Source: an uncultured Poribacteria bacterium (GTDB taxonomy: Bacteria > Poribacteria > WGA-4E > WGA-3G). From it: DNA of 64,000 bases. The notes beneath the pieces are model-generated. The model did no database searches, was not told the origin of the DNA, and saw only the letters and a list, made by a program, of their open reading frames with translations. A program made the translations under genes and the position numbers. Position 1 is the first letter of the stretch. Every line of letters begins with the position of its first letter. This document shows positions 25,303-35,479 of the stretch, one piece after another. Location of the stretch: NCBI GenBank assembly GCA_951828385.1, contig OX639973.1, positions 1,426,001-1,490,000 on the forward strand. Reading direction: 5' to 3'.

Positions 25303-27198
25303 ATGGATGAAATGTACAAAGCAAAACTTACCCAGACCCCTCAGCTGACGCAAAAAACGTCTATTACACCCAGATTACAACAAGCACTTAAAGTGCTGAA
25401 TATGCCGCTGCAAGAACTCACACATTTCATTCGTCAAAAACTTGAGGAGAATCCGTTTCTTGAACTTGAAGACGATTTTGAACTCGAAGACGATGAAGAA
25501 GTAGTCCCCGCCCCTGAAGAATTAGACCCTGCACCTGAATGGAACGAACCTGAAGGCAACCTCGATCAGGAAGATACTGCCGTTGATGTTGATTGGGAAA
25601 CGGCTTTTGAGGACCGCGTGTCACTCAGCGACCGAATGAACTCAAGACACTCAGACACTGATGACCCGCCCCCAGATGTGGTGTATGAGTGTTCGCTGCA
25701 CGATCACCTTGCTGAGCAACTGTCCCTTGCATCCGCCGACATCATCGCCACAGAGACGGAACGCGCAATTGCGGGACACATTCTTGGAAACCTTAACGAC
25801 GACGGGAAACTGGAGCTCAAACTGTTTCAAATGCCGTGCGAATACTTAACCGCATTGCACTCAGGCGAGATATCAGCAGAATTACACACTATTATTCAGA
25901 AAAAGTTACAAACCGAAACGGGCAATAATAATCTCAAATTCTCAAAAACCGCTACAATCACAAGGAAAAGGATAACGCACACACTCACCGAAAATGAAGG
26001 GGTGCCTATAAACTGTACATGGCACATTAACGACCCAGATAACAACAAGACTTATACCATCATATACGAACATACGCTGGAAAGTTGCAAACCCGCTCTG
26101 AATTTCTATCAACTCACGCTGGAAGATATCGCTGAATCGGTTGGATGTGAAACAACCCTCGTTGAAACGGTGCTTCGCGAGATACAAGATAACTTTGAAC
26201 CCATAGGCATCGCACACCGAGACACAAGAGAGGCGTTGCTCATCCAAATACGCAATCAGAAACCAGAAGAAATACACGCAGTAGCGGAAAGTTTAGGCGA
26301 TGAACCGTGGCAGTGTGAAGGTTTCCGAAATAAAAAGATGTCTGTACAATCTCTCGCACAAGAAATGATCAAAAATTACTACGACGCTTTTCTCAATCAG
26401 CAATGGCACTGCATCGCAGAGGCACTGAAAGTTGACATCCGAGTTATTGATACAGTCGTCAAGTGGGTAGGAAGACTATCGCCTTATCCAGGGCGCTACT
26501 TCAGCGATCCAACGACACGATCATTGAAGAAAACCTCTCGTATGGACACCATTACTCCAGATGTGGAGATACAATACCTCAACGGTAAATATCAGGCTAT
26601 TTCTGTAGACAATTATATCCCGCGCTTACAGATTAATCCTTACTATCTCAATTTAATGCGGAATCGACAGGAAGCGCTGGATGCTGAGGCAAAAGCATGG
26701 ATAGAAAAACGCTATCGTGATGCCGCAAATTTGCTCAGCAGTCTCGCGCAACGCGGTAGCACAATCGCCCGAGTTACCGAGGCGATCTTTGAAGTGCAAA
26801 CAGAATTCTTGACAGAAGGGGCTAAAAGTATCAAACCTTTAACGCTGAGGACGATAGCTGAAAGAATAGGTGTCCACGAATCAACTGTCAGTCGTGTGAC
26901 AAGCAATAAATACGTGCAAACGCCACACGGTATGTATCCGTTACGATTTTTCTTTAGTAATGAATTGGCAACAACACAAGGCGAAGCGATGTCTGCCAAA
27001 CAAGTGAAAAACCTCATTCAAGAAATGGTCAAGGCTGAGACACCCGCCAAACCGCTGAGTGATCAAGCAATCAGTAATGCCCTAAAAATAAAAGGCATCC
27101 TATTAGCGAGGCGGACTGTTCAGAAATATCGGGACGAATTAGGTATTCCAACATCACGTGAAAGATCTGCTGGTCATGCTGCGAGTCGCACGAATTGA
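25303..27198 (+). CDS. rpoN: RNA polymerase sigma-54 factor with an internal insertion
   Basis: N-terminal activator region TQKTSITPRLQQALKVLNMPLQEL, core-binding domain, HTH (TLRTIAERIGVHESTVSRVTSNKYVQTPHG) and the RpoN box ARRTVQKYRDELGIPTSRER are all present. It is 631 residues, long for the family. A block of about 100 residues (~171-270) splits the usual NDDG...L-EDIA stretch of the core-binding domain. Start follows GAAGGAGATGG. Adjacent to lptB and hpf as in many bacteria. Sigma-54 genes need enhancer-binding activators, none of which is in the window. Confidence 0.94.
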   Translation: MDEMYKAKLTQTPQLTQKTSITPRLQQALKVLNMPLQELTHFIRQKLEENPFLELEDDFELEDDEEVVPAPEELDPAPEWNEPEGNLDQEDTAVDVDWETAFEDRVSLSDRMNSRHSDTDDPPPDVVYECSLHDHLAEQLSLASADIIATETERAIAGHILGNLNDDGKLELKLFQMPCEYLTALHSGEISAELHTIIQKKLQTETGNNNLKFSKTATITRKRITHTLTENEGVPINCTWHINDPDNNKTYTIIYEHTLESCKPALNFYQLTLEDIAESVGCETTLVETVLREIQDNFEPIGIAHRDTREALLIQIRNQKPEEIHAVAESLGDEPWQCEGFRNKKMSVQSLAQEMIKNYYDAFLNQQWHCIAEALKVDIRVIDTVVKWVGRLSPYPGRYFSDPTTRSLKKTSRMDTITPDVEIQYLNGKYQAISVDNYIPRLQINPYYLNLMRNRQEALDAEAKAWIEKRYRDAANLLSSLAQRGSTIARVTEAIFEVQTEFLTEGAKSIKPLTLRTIAERIGVHESTVSRVTSNKYVQTPHGMYPLRFFFSNELATTQGEAMSAKQVKNLIQEMVKAETPAKPLSDQAISNALKIKGILLARRTVQKYRDELGIPTSRERSAGHAASRTN

Positions 27199-27281
27199 TA
27201 GTTGTTGGTGGTTGGAGAAAGGGTTGAAGGTTGCTTACTTTCAGCCTTGTTCCATCATACAGAAAAGAAGGGAGAAAGAAA

Positions 27282-27839
27282 ATGAAGATAACTTATTCCG
27301 GACATAACCTAAAAATCACTGATGATATTCATGCATACATCCTAAAACGTGCCGACAAAATTGAAACCCGTTTCGGAGATATGCTGGAATTGAACGTCGT
27401 CCTCAAATCTGAAAAGAATCGATTTGACGCGGAGATGATCGTGACAGCACCTCGCGTGTCGTTCTATGCAAAAAGTGAAACGCATGAGATCCTGTCGGCA
27501 TTAGACACTGTAACGGATAAGATTATCAGTCAGGTCCGTCGTTACAAGGATAGAGTCAAAGACCACCGGCATAACGCGCCACATCGAGAAGTCGTGGCAC
27601 AACTCAATCCCGACGACGTGGAAACTGCAATAGAACCTGATGGTACTGACGCACCTGTCATCGTAGCCACACAGGAGAAATTCGCAGCGAAACCACTGAC
27701 GGTCGCGGAAGCCGCAACGGAACTCCAAGCCTCAAATACCGCATTCCTGCTGTTTTTAAACGCGGAAACCCGGCAGGTAAATCTACTTTATGAAATGGAG
27801 CAGGGGACATACGGGTGGGTAGAACCACTCTTTGCCTAA
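27282..27839 (+). CDS. hpf: Ribosome hibernation promoting factor, long form
   Basis: The N-terminal HPF/RaiA domain (MKITYSGHNLKITDDIHAYILKRADKIETRFGD...) is followed by a linker and the C-terminal dimerisation domain of long HPF (KPLTVAEAATELQASNTAFLLFLNAETRQVNLLYE). Long HPF pairs 70S ribosomes into inactive 100S dimers in stationary phase. The ATG at 27282 has AAGGGAG upstream; the longer frame to 27231 adds unlikely residues. Confidence 0.92.
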   Translation: MKITYSGHNLKITDDIHAYILKRADKIETRFGDMLELNVVLKSEKNRFDAEMIVTAPRVSFYAKSETHEILSALDTVTDKIISQVRRYKDRVKDHRHNAPHREVVAQLNPDDVETAIEPDGTDAPVIVATQEKFAAKPLTVAEAATELQASNTAFLLFLNAETRQVNLLYEMEQGTYGWVEPLFA

Positions 27840-28062
27840 TGGTTATCGGTTCTCGGTTTTCAGTTAAGAGGTTTCTTTGTAACGATCTCTGCCCACTTGA
27901 AATATTTCAAAGCATCGATCAATTGTTACAGACCACTCTTAACCAACAACGGGCAACTAACGACTGTAAATATGAGGAATGGTTATCAATTATCAGTTAC
28001 AAGAGGAAACTGTTTTTAAACGAAAATCTCTTAACCGATAACTGACAACTGACAAGTAAAAA
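27840..28062. repeat. Intergenic stretch with degenerate GTTATCAGTTA-type repeats
   Basis: Copies of GGTTATCGGTTCTCGGTT and inverse relatives (CTCTTAACCGATAACTGACAACTGACA) make an imperfect inverted repeat between hpf and valS. Similar GGTTAATGGTTAATAG text recurs at 31209-31277. No gene seen. Confidence 0.55.
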
Positions 28063-30741
28063 ATGACGAATCTTCCGAAAATCTATGCCCCTCAAGAAAT
28101 TGAGGGGAAATGGTACCAATTTTGGCAAAAGAATGACTACTTCCACGCGGCGGCAACCTCCGAGAAACAGGCTTACGCAATTGTGATTCCACCGCCGAAT
28201 ATCACAGGCAGCCTCCACATCGGACACGCACTTGATAATACGCTCCAAGATTGCCTCATCCGATGGCGGCGCATGCAAGGGTATAACACGCTCTGGATGC
28301 CCGGTACCGATCACGCAGGTATCATGACTGAGCTCATTATGGAGCGAAAACTCGCCGATGAAGGCACCAGCCGCATCGCGCTCGGCAGAGAAAAGTTTGT
28401 CGAACGGATGTGGCAGTGGAAAGAGGAAACCAGCGACTATATCACCTCCCAACTCCAACAACTCGGATGCTCCTGCGATTGGGAACGTGAGCGATTCACT
28501 TATGATGAAGGGTCTTGTAAAGCGGTAAACACTGCCTTTGTCAAACTTTACAATCAAGGACTTATCTATCGTGATACTTACATGGCGAATTGGTGCCCAA
28601 ACTGCGTCACTGTCTTAAGTAACCTTGAAGTGGAACCGATTGAAGTAGACGGCAACTTTTACCATATCCGCTATCCTGTGAAAGAGAGTGATGTTGTCCT
28701 TGAAATCGCCACGACGCGTCCAGAGACAATGTTAGGTGACACGGCTGTCGCCGTGCATCCCGACGACGAGCGGTATCAACACGTTATTGGAAAAACAGCA
28801 CGCCTACCCCTCTGTGACAGGGAAATCCCGATAATCGCCGATGCCTATGTGGATAGAGAATTTGGGACCGGTGCCTTGAAAGTAACACCCGCCCACGATC
28901 CGAACGACTATGAAATCGGCTTGCGGCACGAACTCGAACAGCGGACGATCTTCACACAAGATGGACATATAAACGAAGCAGCACCGGAAAAATACGTCGG
29001 TTTATCTCGATGGAATTGTCGCAAACAGGTCGTCGAAGATTTGGAGAACTTAGATTATCTCGTCAAAATTGTCCCGCATCGGCACGCCGTTGGTCATCAC
29101 GACCGCTGTGGTACGGTTGTTGAGCCTGCTATATCCCCGCAATGGTTCATGAATGTCCGACCCCTCGCACAGCGCGCCATAGAAGCGTCTCAAAAAGGTG
29201 AAGTCCGGTTCATTCCAGAACGCGAGACCGATCGCTTCTACCACTGGATGGAGATTATCGAACCTTGGCCGATCTCACGTCAGCGTTGGTGGGGACATCG
29301 ACTCCCGATATGGTACTGTAACGCATGTGATGCTGTCGTCGCTGCGATGGAAACACCACAGCAATGCAAGTGTGGTGCCTCTGATTTTCGTCAAGATGAA
29401 GATGTCCTTGACACATGGTTCAGTTCAGGATTGTGGCCCTTCTCCACTATGGGCTGGCCAGAAGAGACGGAAGAACTGAAAACTTTTTACCCGACCTCTG
29501 TGCTTGTGAGCGGTTGGGACATTCTCTTCTTCTGGGTATCAAGAATGATAATGTTAGGACTCGGATGTATGGACAAGGTACCCTTCCAAACCGTCTATTT
29601 GCACGGGCTTGTCGCCGACGAAAAGGGACAAAAGATGAGCAAATCGAAAGGAAACAGCATCGACCCGTTAGAGACAATCGATACCTACGGGACGGATGCA
29701 TTCCGCTTCGCCCTTGCAAACGCGAGCACACCAAACCCTTATGTCTCGCTCCCAGAATCGCAGATTGAGTCCGGTAGACGCTTCGCCAATAAAATCTGGA
29801 ACGCTGCCCGGTTCATCCTGATGAATTTGGAAAAGCATCCCATCCCTGCAGGTGTGAAGGTGGTGAAAACCGAACAGGAACCCCTCGAAATAACATGGAT
29901 ACGGAGCCGCCTCAGCCATACTATTAAAACAACAACCGAAGCCCTCGAAAACTTCCGTTTCTACGAAGCGGCACAAACACTCTATGCTTTCCTTTGGCAT
30001 GAATTCTGTGATTGGTATCTCGAATTCGCTAAACAGCGAATCGCCCAAGAGAAGCCAGAGGCACTCTGGGTAGCTGCAGACGTTTTGGAACAGACAATGC
30101 GGCTCCTCCACCCACTCATGCCGTTCCTCACTGAGGAAATTTGGCAACAACTTCTACTGAACGGAACCGGTACGACCTCTCAGGCGGACACCTCTGTAAC
30201 AATCGCCGCTTGGCCAGAACCGAAAGACGAAAATTCGACAGCAGAAACGACAATGGCAACACTTATGGAAGTCATTGAAAGCATTCGGAGCATCCGAGGC
30301 GAACTGAACGTTCCGATTGGCGCGTCCGTAGAAGTCCATATCCAATCACCGAACAGTGAGGTGCGTGAGCGACTCGAAACGTACTTAGCACAGTACTTGC
30401 CCGCTTTCACACGTGTAGCAGGCATCACGATTGCTGAATCTCTACAAAAACCGCCTGCCTCCGCTGAAGCGGTTATCGGAGAACTCGCTATCTATATCCC
30501 GCTTGCCGATGTCATAGATCTCGACGCCGAACACGCAAGGCTTAGCAAACGCCATCAACAAGCAACGAAGGACGTAGTGTCGGCACAAAAGACGTTAGAT
30601 AATCCGAACTTCGTTCAGCGCGCGCCGGAAAAAGTCGTTGCACAAAAGAAGGCACAACTTCAACGTCTGCTGATAGAACAAGAGAAATTAGCGCGGAGCC
30701 TCGCTATGCTTACTGAATCAGGAGGTGAAAATGACGATTGA
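28063..30741 (+). CDS. valS: Valyl-tRNA synthetase
   Basis: 892-residue class I synthetase. The HIGH motif is at residues 52-55 (PPPNITGSLHIGHAL) and KMSKS at ~524-528 (KMSKSKGNSIDP). The CP1 editing domain (ATTRPETMLGDTAVAVHP) and the zinc-like CNACDAVV...CKCG cluster are present. The C-terminal coiled coil (LSKRHQQATKDVVSAQKTLDNPNFVQRAP) is typical of ValS. It overlaps the thioesterase start by 11 nt. Confidence 0.96.
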   Translation: MTNLPKIYAPQEIEGKWYQFWQKNDYFHAAATSEKQAYAIVIPPPNITGSLHIGHALDNTLQDCLIRWRRMQGYNTLWMPGTDHAGIMTELIMERKLADEGTSRIALGREKFVERMWQWKEETSDYITSQLQQLGCSCDWERERFTYDEGSCKAVNTAFVKLYNQGLIYRDTYMANWCPNCVTVLSNLEVEPIEVDGNFYHIRYPVKESDVVLEIATTRPETMLGDTAVAVHPDDERYQHVIGKTARLPLCDREIPIIADAYVDREFGTGALKVTPAHDPNDYEIGLRHELEQRTIFTQDGHINEAAPEKYVGLSRWNCRKQVVEDLENLDYLVKIVPHRHAVGHHDRCGTVVEPAISPQWFMNVRPLAQRAIEASQKGEVRFIPERETDRFYHWMEIIEPWPISRQRWWGHRLPIWYCNACDAVVAAMETPQQCKCGASDFRQDEDVLDTWFSSGLWPFSTMGWPEETEELKTFYPTSVLVSGWDILFFWVSRMIMLGLGCMDKVPFQTVYLHGLVADEKGQKMSKSKGNSIDPLETIDTYGTDAFRFALANASTPNPYVSLPESQIESGRRFANKIWNAARFILMNLEKHPIPAGVKVVKTEQEPLEITWIRSRLSHTIKTTTEALENFRFYEAAQTLYAFLWHEFCDWYLEFAKQRIAQEKPEALWVAADVLEQTMRLLHPLMPFLTEEIWQQLLLNGTGTTSQADTSVTIAAWPEPKDENSTAETTMATLMEVIESIRSIRGELNVPIGASVEVHIQSPNSEVRERLETYLAQYLPAFTRVAGITIAESLQKPPASAEAVIGELAIYIPLADVIDLDAEHARLSKRHQQATKDVVSAQKTLDNPNFVQRAPEKVVAQKKAQLQRLLIEQEKLARSLAMLTESGGENDD

Positions 30742-31162
30742 AAACAATGACAACTGCTTTGTTTGCGGTATGAAAAACCCATTTGGCTTTCAAGTAAAAC
30801 CTGAAATTACAGATGGGGGCGCGTCTGTCCGTATTGAATGTACTCCCGCTGAACACTTACAAGGGTGGGCAAATATTCTACACGGCGGCATCCTCAGCAC
30901 CCTATTGGATGAAGCTATTACCTACGTCGGAATAAGCACCTTTGATCAACATGCGGTAACAGCGCAACTTGAAGTCCGCTTCCGGAATCCAGCACCAACA
31001 GGTGTGAAACTCTTTGTTTGTGCTGAGCGTATTAAGGTTTCCAAGAGGTTAGTGGAAGCCAAAGCAGAGGTTACGCTGAGTGATGGTACGCTCATTGCAA
31101 CTGGCACAGGAAAAGTCGTACCGGTCAGTGACAGTTTTGCACCGAAAGTGCCGGCTCAGTAG
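30731..31162 (+). CDS. PaaI-like hotdog thioesterase
   Basis: 143 residues with a hotdog fold: NCFVCGMKNPFGFQ, then GWANILHGGILSTLLDEAITYVG (catalytic HGG...D helix) and VRFRNPAPTG. Family members hydrolyse acyl-CoA thioesters; the acyl group is unknown. The ATG 30731 is placed 4 nt after AGGAGGTG, inside the end of valS, so translation is probably coupled. Confidence 0.85.
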   Translation: MTIENNDNCFVCGMKNPFGFQVKPEITDGGASVRIECTPAEHLQGWANILHGGILSTLLDEAITYVGISTFDQHAVTAQLEVRFRNPAPTGVKLFVCAERIKVSKRLVEAKAEVTLSDGTLIATGTGKVVPVSDSFAPKVPAQ

Positions 31163-31208
31163 AAAATCCAGTGTCGCTCACAAGACTTGAAGCCTCGCCC
31201 GTTCTACG

Positions 31209-31277
31209 GTTAATGGTTAATAGTTAATGGGTAATGGTGATTGGTTAATGGGTAATAGTTAATGGGTAATGGGTAAG
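31209..31277. repeat. Tandem degenerate GGTTAATGGGTAATAGTTAAT repeat
   Basis: Repeated TTAATGG/TAATAGT words fill the gap before nadB. Low-complexity interspersed repeat with no coding potential. Confidence 0.7.
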
Positions 31278-31331
31278 ACCTCTTACCAACAACCATAACG
31301 GACGTAAAGGTTCCTGTTTTAGAAAGAATTT

Positions 31332-32999
31332 ATGGAAAATCCAACATCTGCGATGAACCCAGAGGCGCATTTGAGGTGGGATACCGATGTGCTTATCATC
31401 GGTAGTGGTGCTGCCGGGTTACGCGCTGCCCTCGCTGCGAGTGAGCACGCGAATGTAACGTTAATTACCAAAACGACACTGACAGAAAGCAACACGCACT
31501 ATGCCCAAGGCGGCATCGCTGTTGCCATGAACCTTGACGATACGATTGCTTTGCACATAAAAGATACCTGTGCTGCGGGTGCCGGGCTCTGCAACGTGGA
31601 CGCTGTTGAGATGATGGTATCTGAAGGCATCCCACGCGTTGCGGAACTCTTGGACTGGGGCGCGAACTTCGATTGGGAAGGAACGCTGCCGCGCTTTACA
31701 CGAGAAGCCGCCCACAGCCGCCGGCGGATTGTGCACAAGGGGGACGCAACCGGACGTGAAACAACAGATGTGCTTATCCAGCGCGTGCTAAATACGGAAC
31801 GTATCCACGTCTTGCAAAACACGTTCGCTATTGATCTACTGACAGACACGGATGTCGAGTCACAGGGCGAAGACGCTACCGCATGCTATGGTGTTACTGC
31901 AATTGTAGAAGAACAGATCGTCTGTATTCGCGCCAAAACCACAATTCTCGCGACCGGCGGACTTGGGCGGATTTACCCGTGTACTTCTAACCCAAAAGTC
32001 GCAACTGGCGACGGATTTGCTGCAGCGTGGCGTGCCGGATGCGAAATGATAGATATGGAATTCGTCCAGTTTCACCCAACCACGCTCTTCTTAGACGGGG
32101 CACCTAACTTTTTGATCTCGGAAGCGGTTAGAGGTGAAGGAGGCAAACTCTTGAGCATTCGCGGCGAACGCTTTATGGAGAAATATCACGAGCAAGGTGA
32201 ACTGGCACCGCGGGATGTCGTGAGCCGTGCCATTCAAAGCGAAATGGACTCGACAGGGTTCCCGTGCGTTTTCCTCGATATTACCCATAAACCCGAAGAT
32301 TTTATCCTTGAACGATTTCCGACCATCTCTGATACCACAAAACGCTACGGTCTCAATATTAATATGGACTTAATCCCCGTCCGTCCTGGCGCACATTTTA
32401 TGATGGGCGGCATCCGCACAAATACGGATACACAAACGAACCTCAAAGGGCTTTATGCTTGTGGAGAAGTCGCATGCACCGGGGTCCACGGTGCAAATCG
32501 TTTGGCAAGTAACTCTCTTCTTGAGTGCCTTGTCTACGGTGCCCGCGCTGGCAGAAATGCCGCAACATTTGCCCAATCACAACCTGATCACCCACCTACC
32601 ACACCGATCCCCAGTAACGTAGGAACGTCGCTTGCCGCGCACACTGATGGATCAGACAATACGCATACAGAAGCAATCAAAGATGTTATTCGAGAGACAC
32701 TCTGGAAGAATGTTAGCATCGAACGAAACGGCGAGGGCTTACAAGAAACCCTCGCCGAATTGCAAGATTTAATGGAAAGTTTAGGGAGCATACTAACAAA
32801 CCCAGAAGTCGCAGACGTAGCGACGGTAGAAACAGTGAATATGCTCAACGTCGCCTTGATGATAACGCAGTCTGCACTCGCCCGAACGGAAAGCCGCGGT
32901 GCCCATTACCGTACCGATTTTCCGACACAAGACAATACCGAATGGCAACGGCGTATTCTCATTACACGTGACAACACCACCGAAGCAATTTCCTTATAG
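31332..32999 (+). CDS. nadB: L-aspartate oxidase
   Basis: A flavoprotein of the succinate dehydrogenase/fumarate reductase family. The FAD-binding DVLIIGSGAAGLRAAL opens it, then THYAQGGIAVAM, RRIVHKGDATGRETTDVL, GGLGRIYPCTSNP, EFVQFHPTTLF, the capping-domain REAVRGEGG-like SEAVRGEGGKLL, and GVHGANRLASNSLLECLVYGARAG near the end. NadB oxidises aspartate to iminoaspartate, the first step of NAD synthesis. nadA and nadC are not adjacent. Length (555) and motifs indicate a functional enzyme. Confidence 0.93.
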   Translation: MENPTSAMNPEAHLRWDTDVLIIGSGAAGLRAALAASEHANVTLITKTTLTESNTHYAQGGIAVAMNLDDTIALHIKDTCAAGAGLCNVDAVEMMVSEGIPRVAELLDWGANFDWEGTLPRFTREAAHSRRRIVHKGDATGRETTDVLIQRVLNTERIHVLQNTFAIDLLTDTDVESQGEDATACYGVTAIVEEQIVCIRAKTTILATGGLGRIYPCTSNPKVATGDGFAAAWRAGCEMIDMEFVQFHPTTLFLDGAPNFLISEAVRGEGGKLLSIRGERFMEKYHEQGELAPRDVVSRAIQSEMDSTGFPCVFLDITHKPEDFILERFPTISDTTKRYGLNINMDLIPVRPGAHFMMGGIRTNTDTQTNLKGLYACGEVACTGVHGANRLASNSLLECLVYGARAGRNAATFAQSQPDHPPTTPIPSNVGTSLAAHTDGSDNTHTEAIKDVIRETLWKNVSIERNGEGLQETLAELQDLMESLGSILTNPEVADVATVETVNMLNVALMITQSALARTESRGAHYRTDFPTQDNTEWQRRILITRDNTTEAISL

Positions 33000-33006
33000 G
33001 GTACGC

Positions 33007-35286
33007 TCAAAAGCCTTCTAATCGCTTTTGCCCGATCTCCGTTGCCGAATTCACCGCGGGAGGTTCATCAGTTTTTCCATAGATTTCGACATAATTATGG
33101 TAACTGTCAATAACTTTCTTGATATGAAGCCGAGTTTCCCGAATCGTAATTTTCTCAACGAATAGGTCGATATCCTTAATATTTTTCGTTGACACCCATC
33201 GCTCCATCCGTCCGGGACCGCCGTTATACGCGCCGATGACCAGCATCGCATTGCCATCAAACCATGCGTTGAGTTCGCCAATATACTTCGTCCCCATCCG
33301 AATATTAATATCGGGCTGCTTAAGCATTGAAGTACGGAACCGTCGAATCTTGAGTTTCTGGGCGAGTTCTCTCCCAGTAGCAGGCATGATCTGCATAAGT
33401 CCAATCGCACCTGCCCAACTCACTGCATCAGCGTTGTATCGGCTCTCTTCCAAAATCATTGCCGCAATTAAGAAAGTATCAACGTTATACATCTTAGCAT
33501 ACTTCTCAACAGTGTCGGCATAGTAGCGCGGGTAGAGTTTATGGTGGAGTTTCTCCAGATCCGCGCGTGTCGCATTCGCGAAAGCAGGACTCTCAAGCGA
33601 CTTTTCAGTTACCTTCCGCGCTTTATCGTACATAGCGAGCCCTTCATAACATGCGATCAAATCATGAAAACATTTCCGCTCAGCGAGGGAAACCGTATTA
33701 ATGTGGTGATCCAATTGCGGGATAGCGTCTTCATAAAGCCTAAGTTCCATTAACATTGACACCTGTGGCGGACACGCCTGACGCTCCGGTAATTCCGCAT
33801 CTTGGACGGCTTTCGGCTCCAATTCGGAGCCATCAACCCCCAAAATTGCCTTTGCCCTTGCGGAGTAGTACCAGTATCGCGCCTCTGCCACTTCCTTGTA
33901 TAACTTCCGGGCAAGCGCGGGCTTGTTTTGACGTTCACGTATCTTTGCCATCCAAAAATGTGCACCCATTGCGTAGCGATTTCCGGGGAAGTGTTCCTTC
34001 AATCCTTTGAAAGCGTTGTAACTCTCTTCATAGCGGCGCTGGTCAAAACGCTGCCAACCTGTTCGCCATCCTGCCACGTCCGCATAAGGACTCTGCGGGG
34101 CAACTTCGATCAAACGTGAATACGCATCCAGTGCTAACTCTGATTGCTCCCGTTTCTCTCGGATTTGCGCGATATCGTACAACGCATCATCAACCAACTC
34201 GCTCTTAGGATAGGTTTTTACAAAATTCTCAAGTCGGGTGACGGCGGTTTTCAGATGCCCTTTCTGGCGATAACACTGCGCTATCTGATAGGTCGCGCGC
34301 GATATATAGCTGTTTTTTCCCCCGAGCGCAATCACAGCGTTAAAGTTCTTAATCGCCGTATTCGGCCACTTGCGTCCCTGATTACTCCGTCCGGTAAGAT
34401 AAAGCGCATGCGCACGCATAGCCAAATCTGCTGTTTTAGGTATCAGTGCCAACTCGCTCACGGCAGACCGCCATTGCCGAGTTGAAAAAAACACCATACC
34501 ACAATTAAGCCGATCTGTCGCAGTAAGTTTTAGGGATTTATGTTTTCTCACAAGCTGCTTCAACCGACCAAGGGACTCTCTCGCAACGCTATACGATTGC
34601 TTTTCTTTGATAAGTTCACGATAAGTATCAAACGCAGCAGAAATATTACCCAGTTCTTCATCACAGCGCGCGAAAGCAAAAGTCGCCTCTCTTGCATATT
34701 CCGGGTGTTTAACGATGTCTACTAAGTACGACTTCGCCGTTTCATACGCCTTCTGCTCAAGGTGTAGCTGCCCTAAAGCCCATTTTGCCCCTGCGCTATA
34801 GAAACTCGTCGGATAATCCTTGACAAGTTGCGTATACCACTTTATCGCCCGTCCTTTGTTGTTCATACTTTCGTAAAGCTGAGCAAGACGGTAGACAGCA
34901 CTGTCTGCCAACGCATAACTTAGCGAAGCAACCCGCGCATAGTGTCCAACCGCTTTTGGACGATTCCGAAGCTTCTCATAGTTATAACCGAGCGCATGAT
35001 GAATTTTCAGTTTTTCCGACTCCGGCAAATCCGATTGCAATAAGCCTTCGAGTTTTGAAACTGCGCGTCTGCGCTCTCCTTTATCAATGAGCGCAAAAGC
35101 TTCCTGCCATGTATCACTGCGTGCTTCTTCCGCGGAAGCCAATGTTCCCACCGCAAAGCAACTATAAGCGAGCAAAAGCAAACCCCAAAAGAACTTATGG
35201 ATTATAATGGAACCTAATATAATGCTTGGCTCTGTGCTTTCGCTGGACCGCATACGGTTTCTGCTAAAAAATTTTAGATGTTTCAT
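33007..35286 (-). CDS. Periplasmic lytic transglycosylase with TPR superhelix (Slt-like)
   Basis: The N-terminus carries an export signal (IIIHKFFWGLLLLAYSCFAVGTLASA). A long series of TPR-type helices follows (DNA repeats of Y..A..W..G..). The C-terminal SLT domain has the catalytic Glu in ILEESRYNADAVSWAGAIGLMQIMPATG (~613) and the AYNGGPGRMERW motif. Such enzymes cleave peptidoglycan between MurNAc and GlcNAc, forming 1,6-anhydro ends. Size (759) resembles Slt70. It converges with nadB, separated by only 7 bp. Confidence 0.9.
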   Translation of the reverse strand: MKHLKFFSRNRMRSSESTEPSIILGSIIIHKFFWGLLLLAYSCFAVGTLASAEEARSDTWQEAFALIDKGERRRAVSKLEGLLQSDLPESEKLKIHHALGYNYEKLRNRPKAVGHYARVASLSYALADSAVYRLAQLYESMNNKGRAIKWYTQLVKDYPTSFYSAGAKWALGQLHLEQKAYETAKSYLVDIVKHPEYAREATFAFARCDEELGNISAAFDTYRELIKEKQSYSVARESLGRLKQLVRKHKSLKLTATDRLNCGMVFFSTRQWRSAVSELALIPKTADLAMRAHALYLTGRSNQGRKWPNTAIKNFNAVIALGGKNSYISRATYQIAQCYRQKGHLKTAVTRLENFVKTYPKSELVDDALYDIAQIREKREQSELALDAYSRLIEVAPQSPYADVAGWRTGWQRFDQRRYEESYNAFKGLKEHFPGNRYAMGAHFWMAKIRERQNKPALARKLYKEVAEARYWYYSARAKAILGVDGSELEPKAVQDAELPERQACPPQVSMLMELRLYEDAIPQLDHHINTVSLAERKCFHDLIACYEGLAMYDKARKVTEKSLESPAFANATRADLEKLHHKLYPRYYADTVEKYAKMYNVDTFLIAAMILEESRYNADAVSWAGAIGLMQIMPATGRELAQKLKIRRFRTSMLKQPDINIRMGTKYIGELNAWFDGNAMLVIGAYNGGPGRMERWVSTKNIKDIDLFVEKITIRETRLHIKKVIDSYHNYVEIYGKTDEPPAVNSATEIGQKRLEGF

Positions 35287-35479
35287 TTCAACCTTCTTTG
35301 AGTCCTCCTGATATCAGTTCACATGGATTCAATAGAAATAATAATAGGTGGTGTCTTCTTTTCTTAGTTTCAATTGTAACGTCTACTATTGCTAAAAAGC
35401 AACAAAAAAGTGAATGAGAGTAAACATGGTCCTAAATAACAGAAATCACTTGCCAAATTTCGGGGCGTTATCTAATCTT

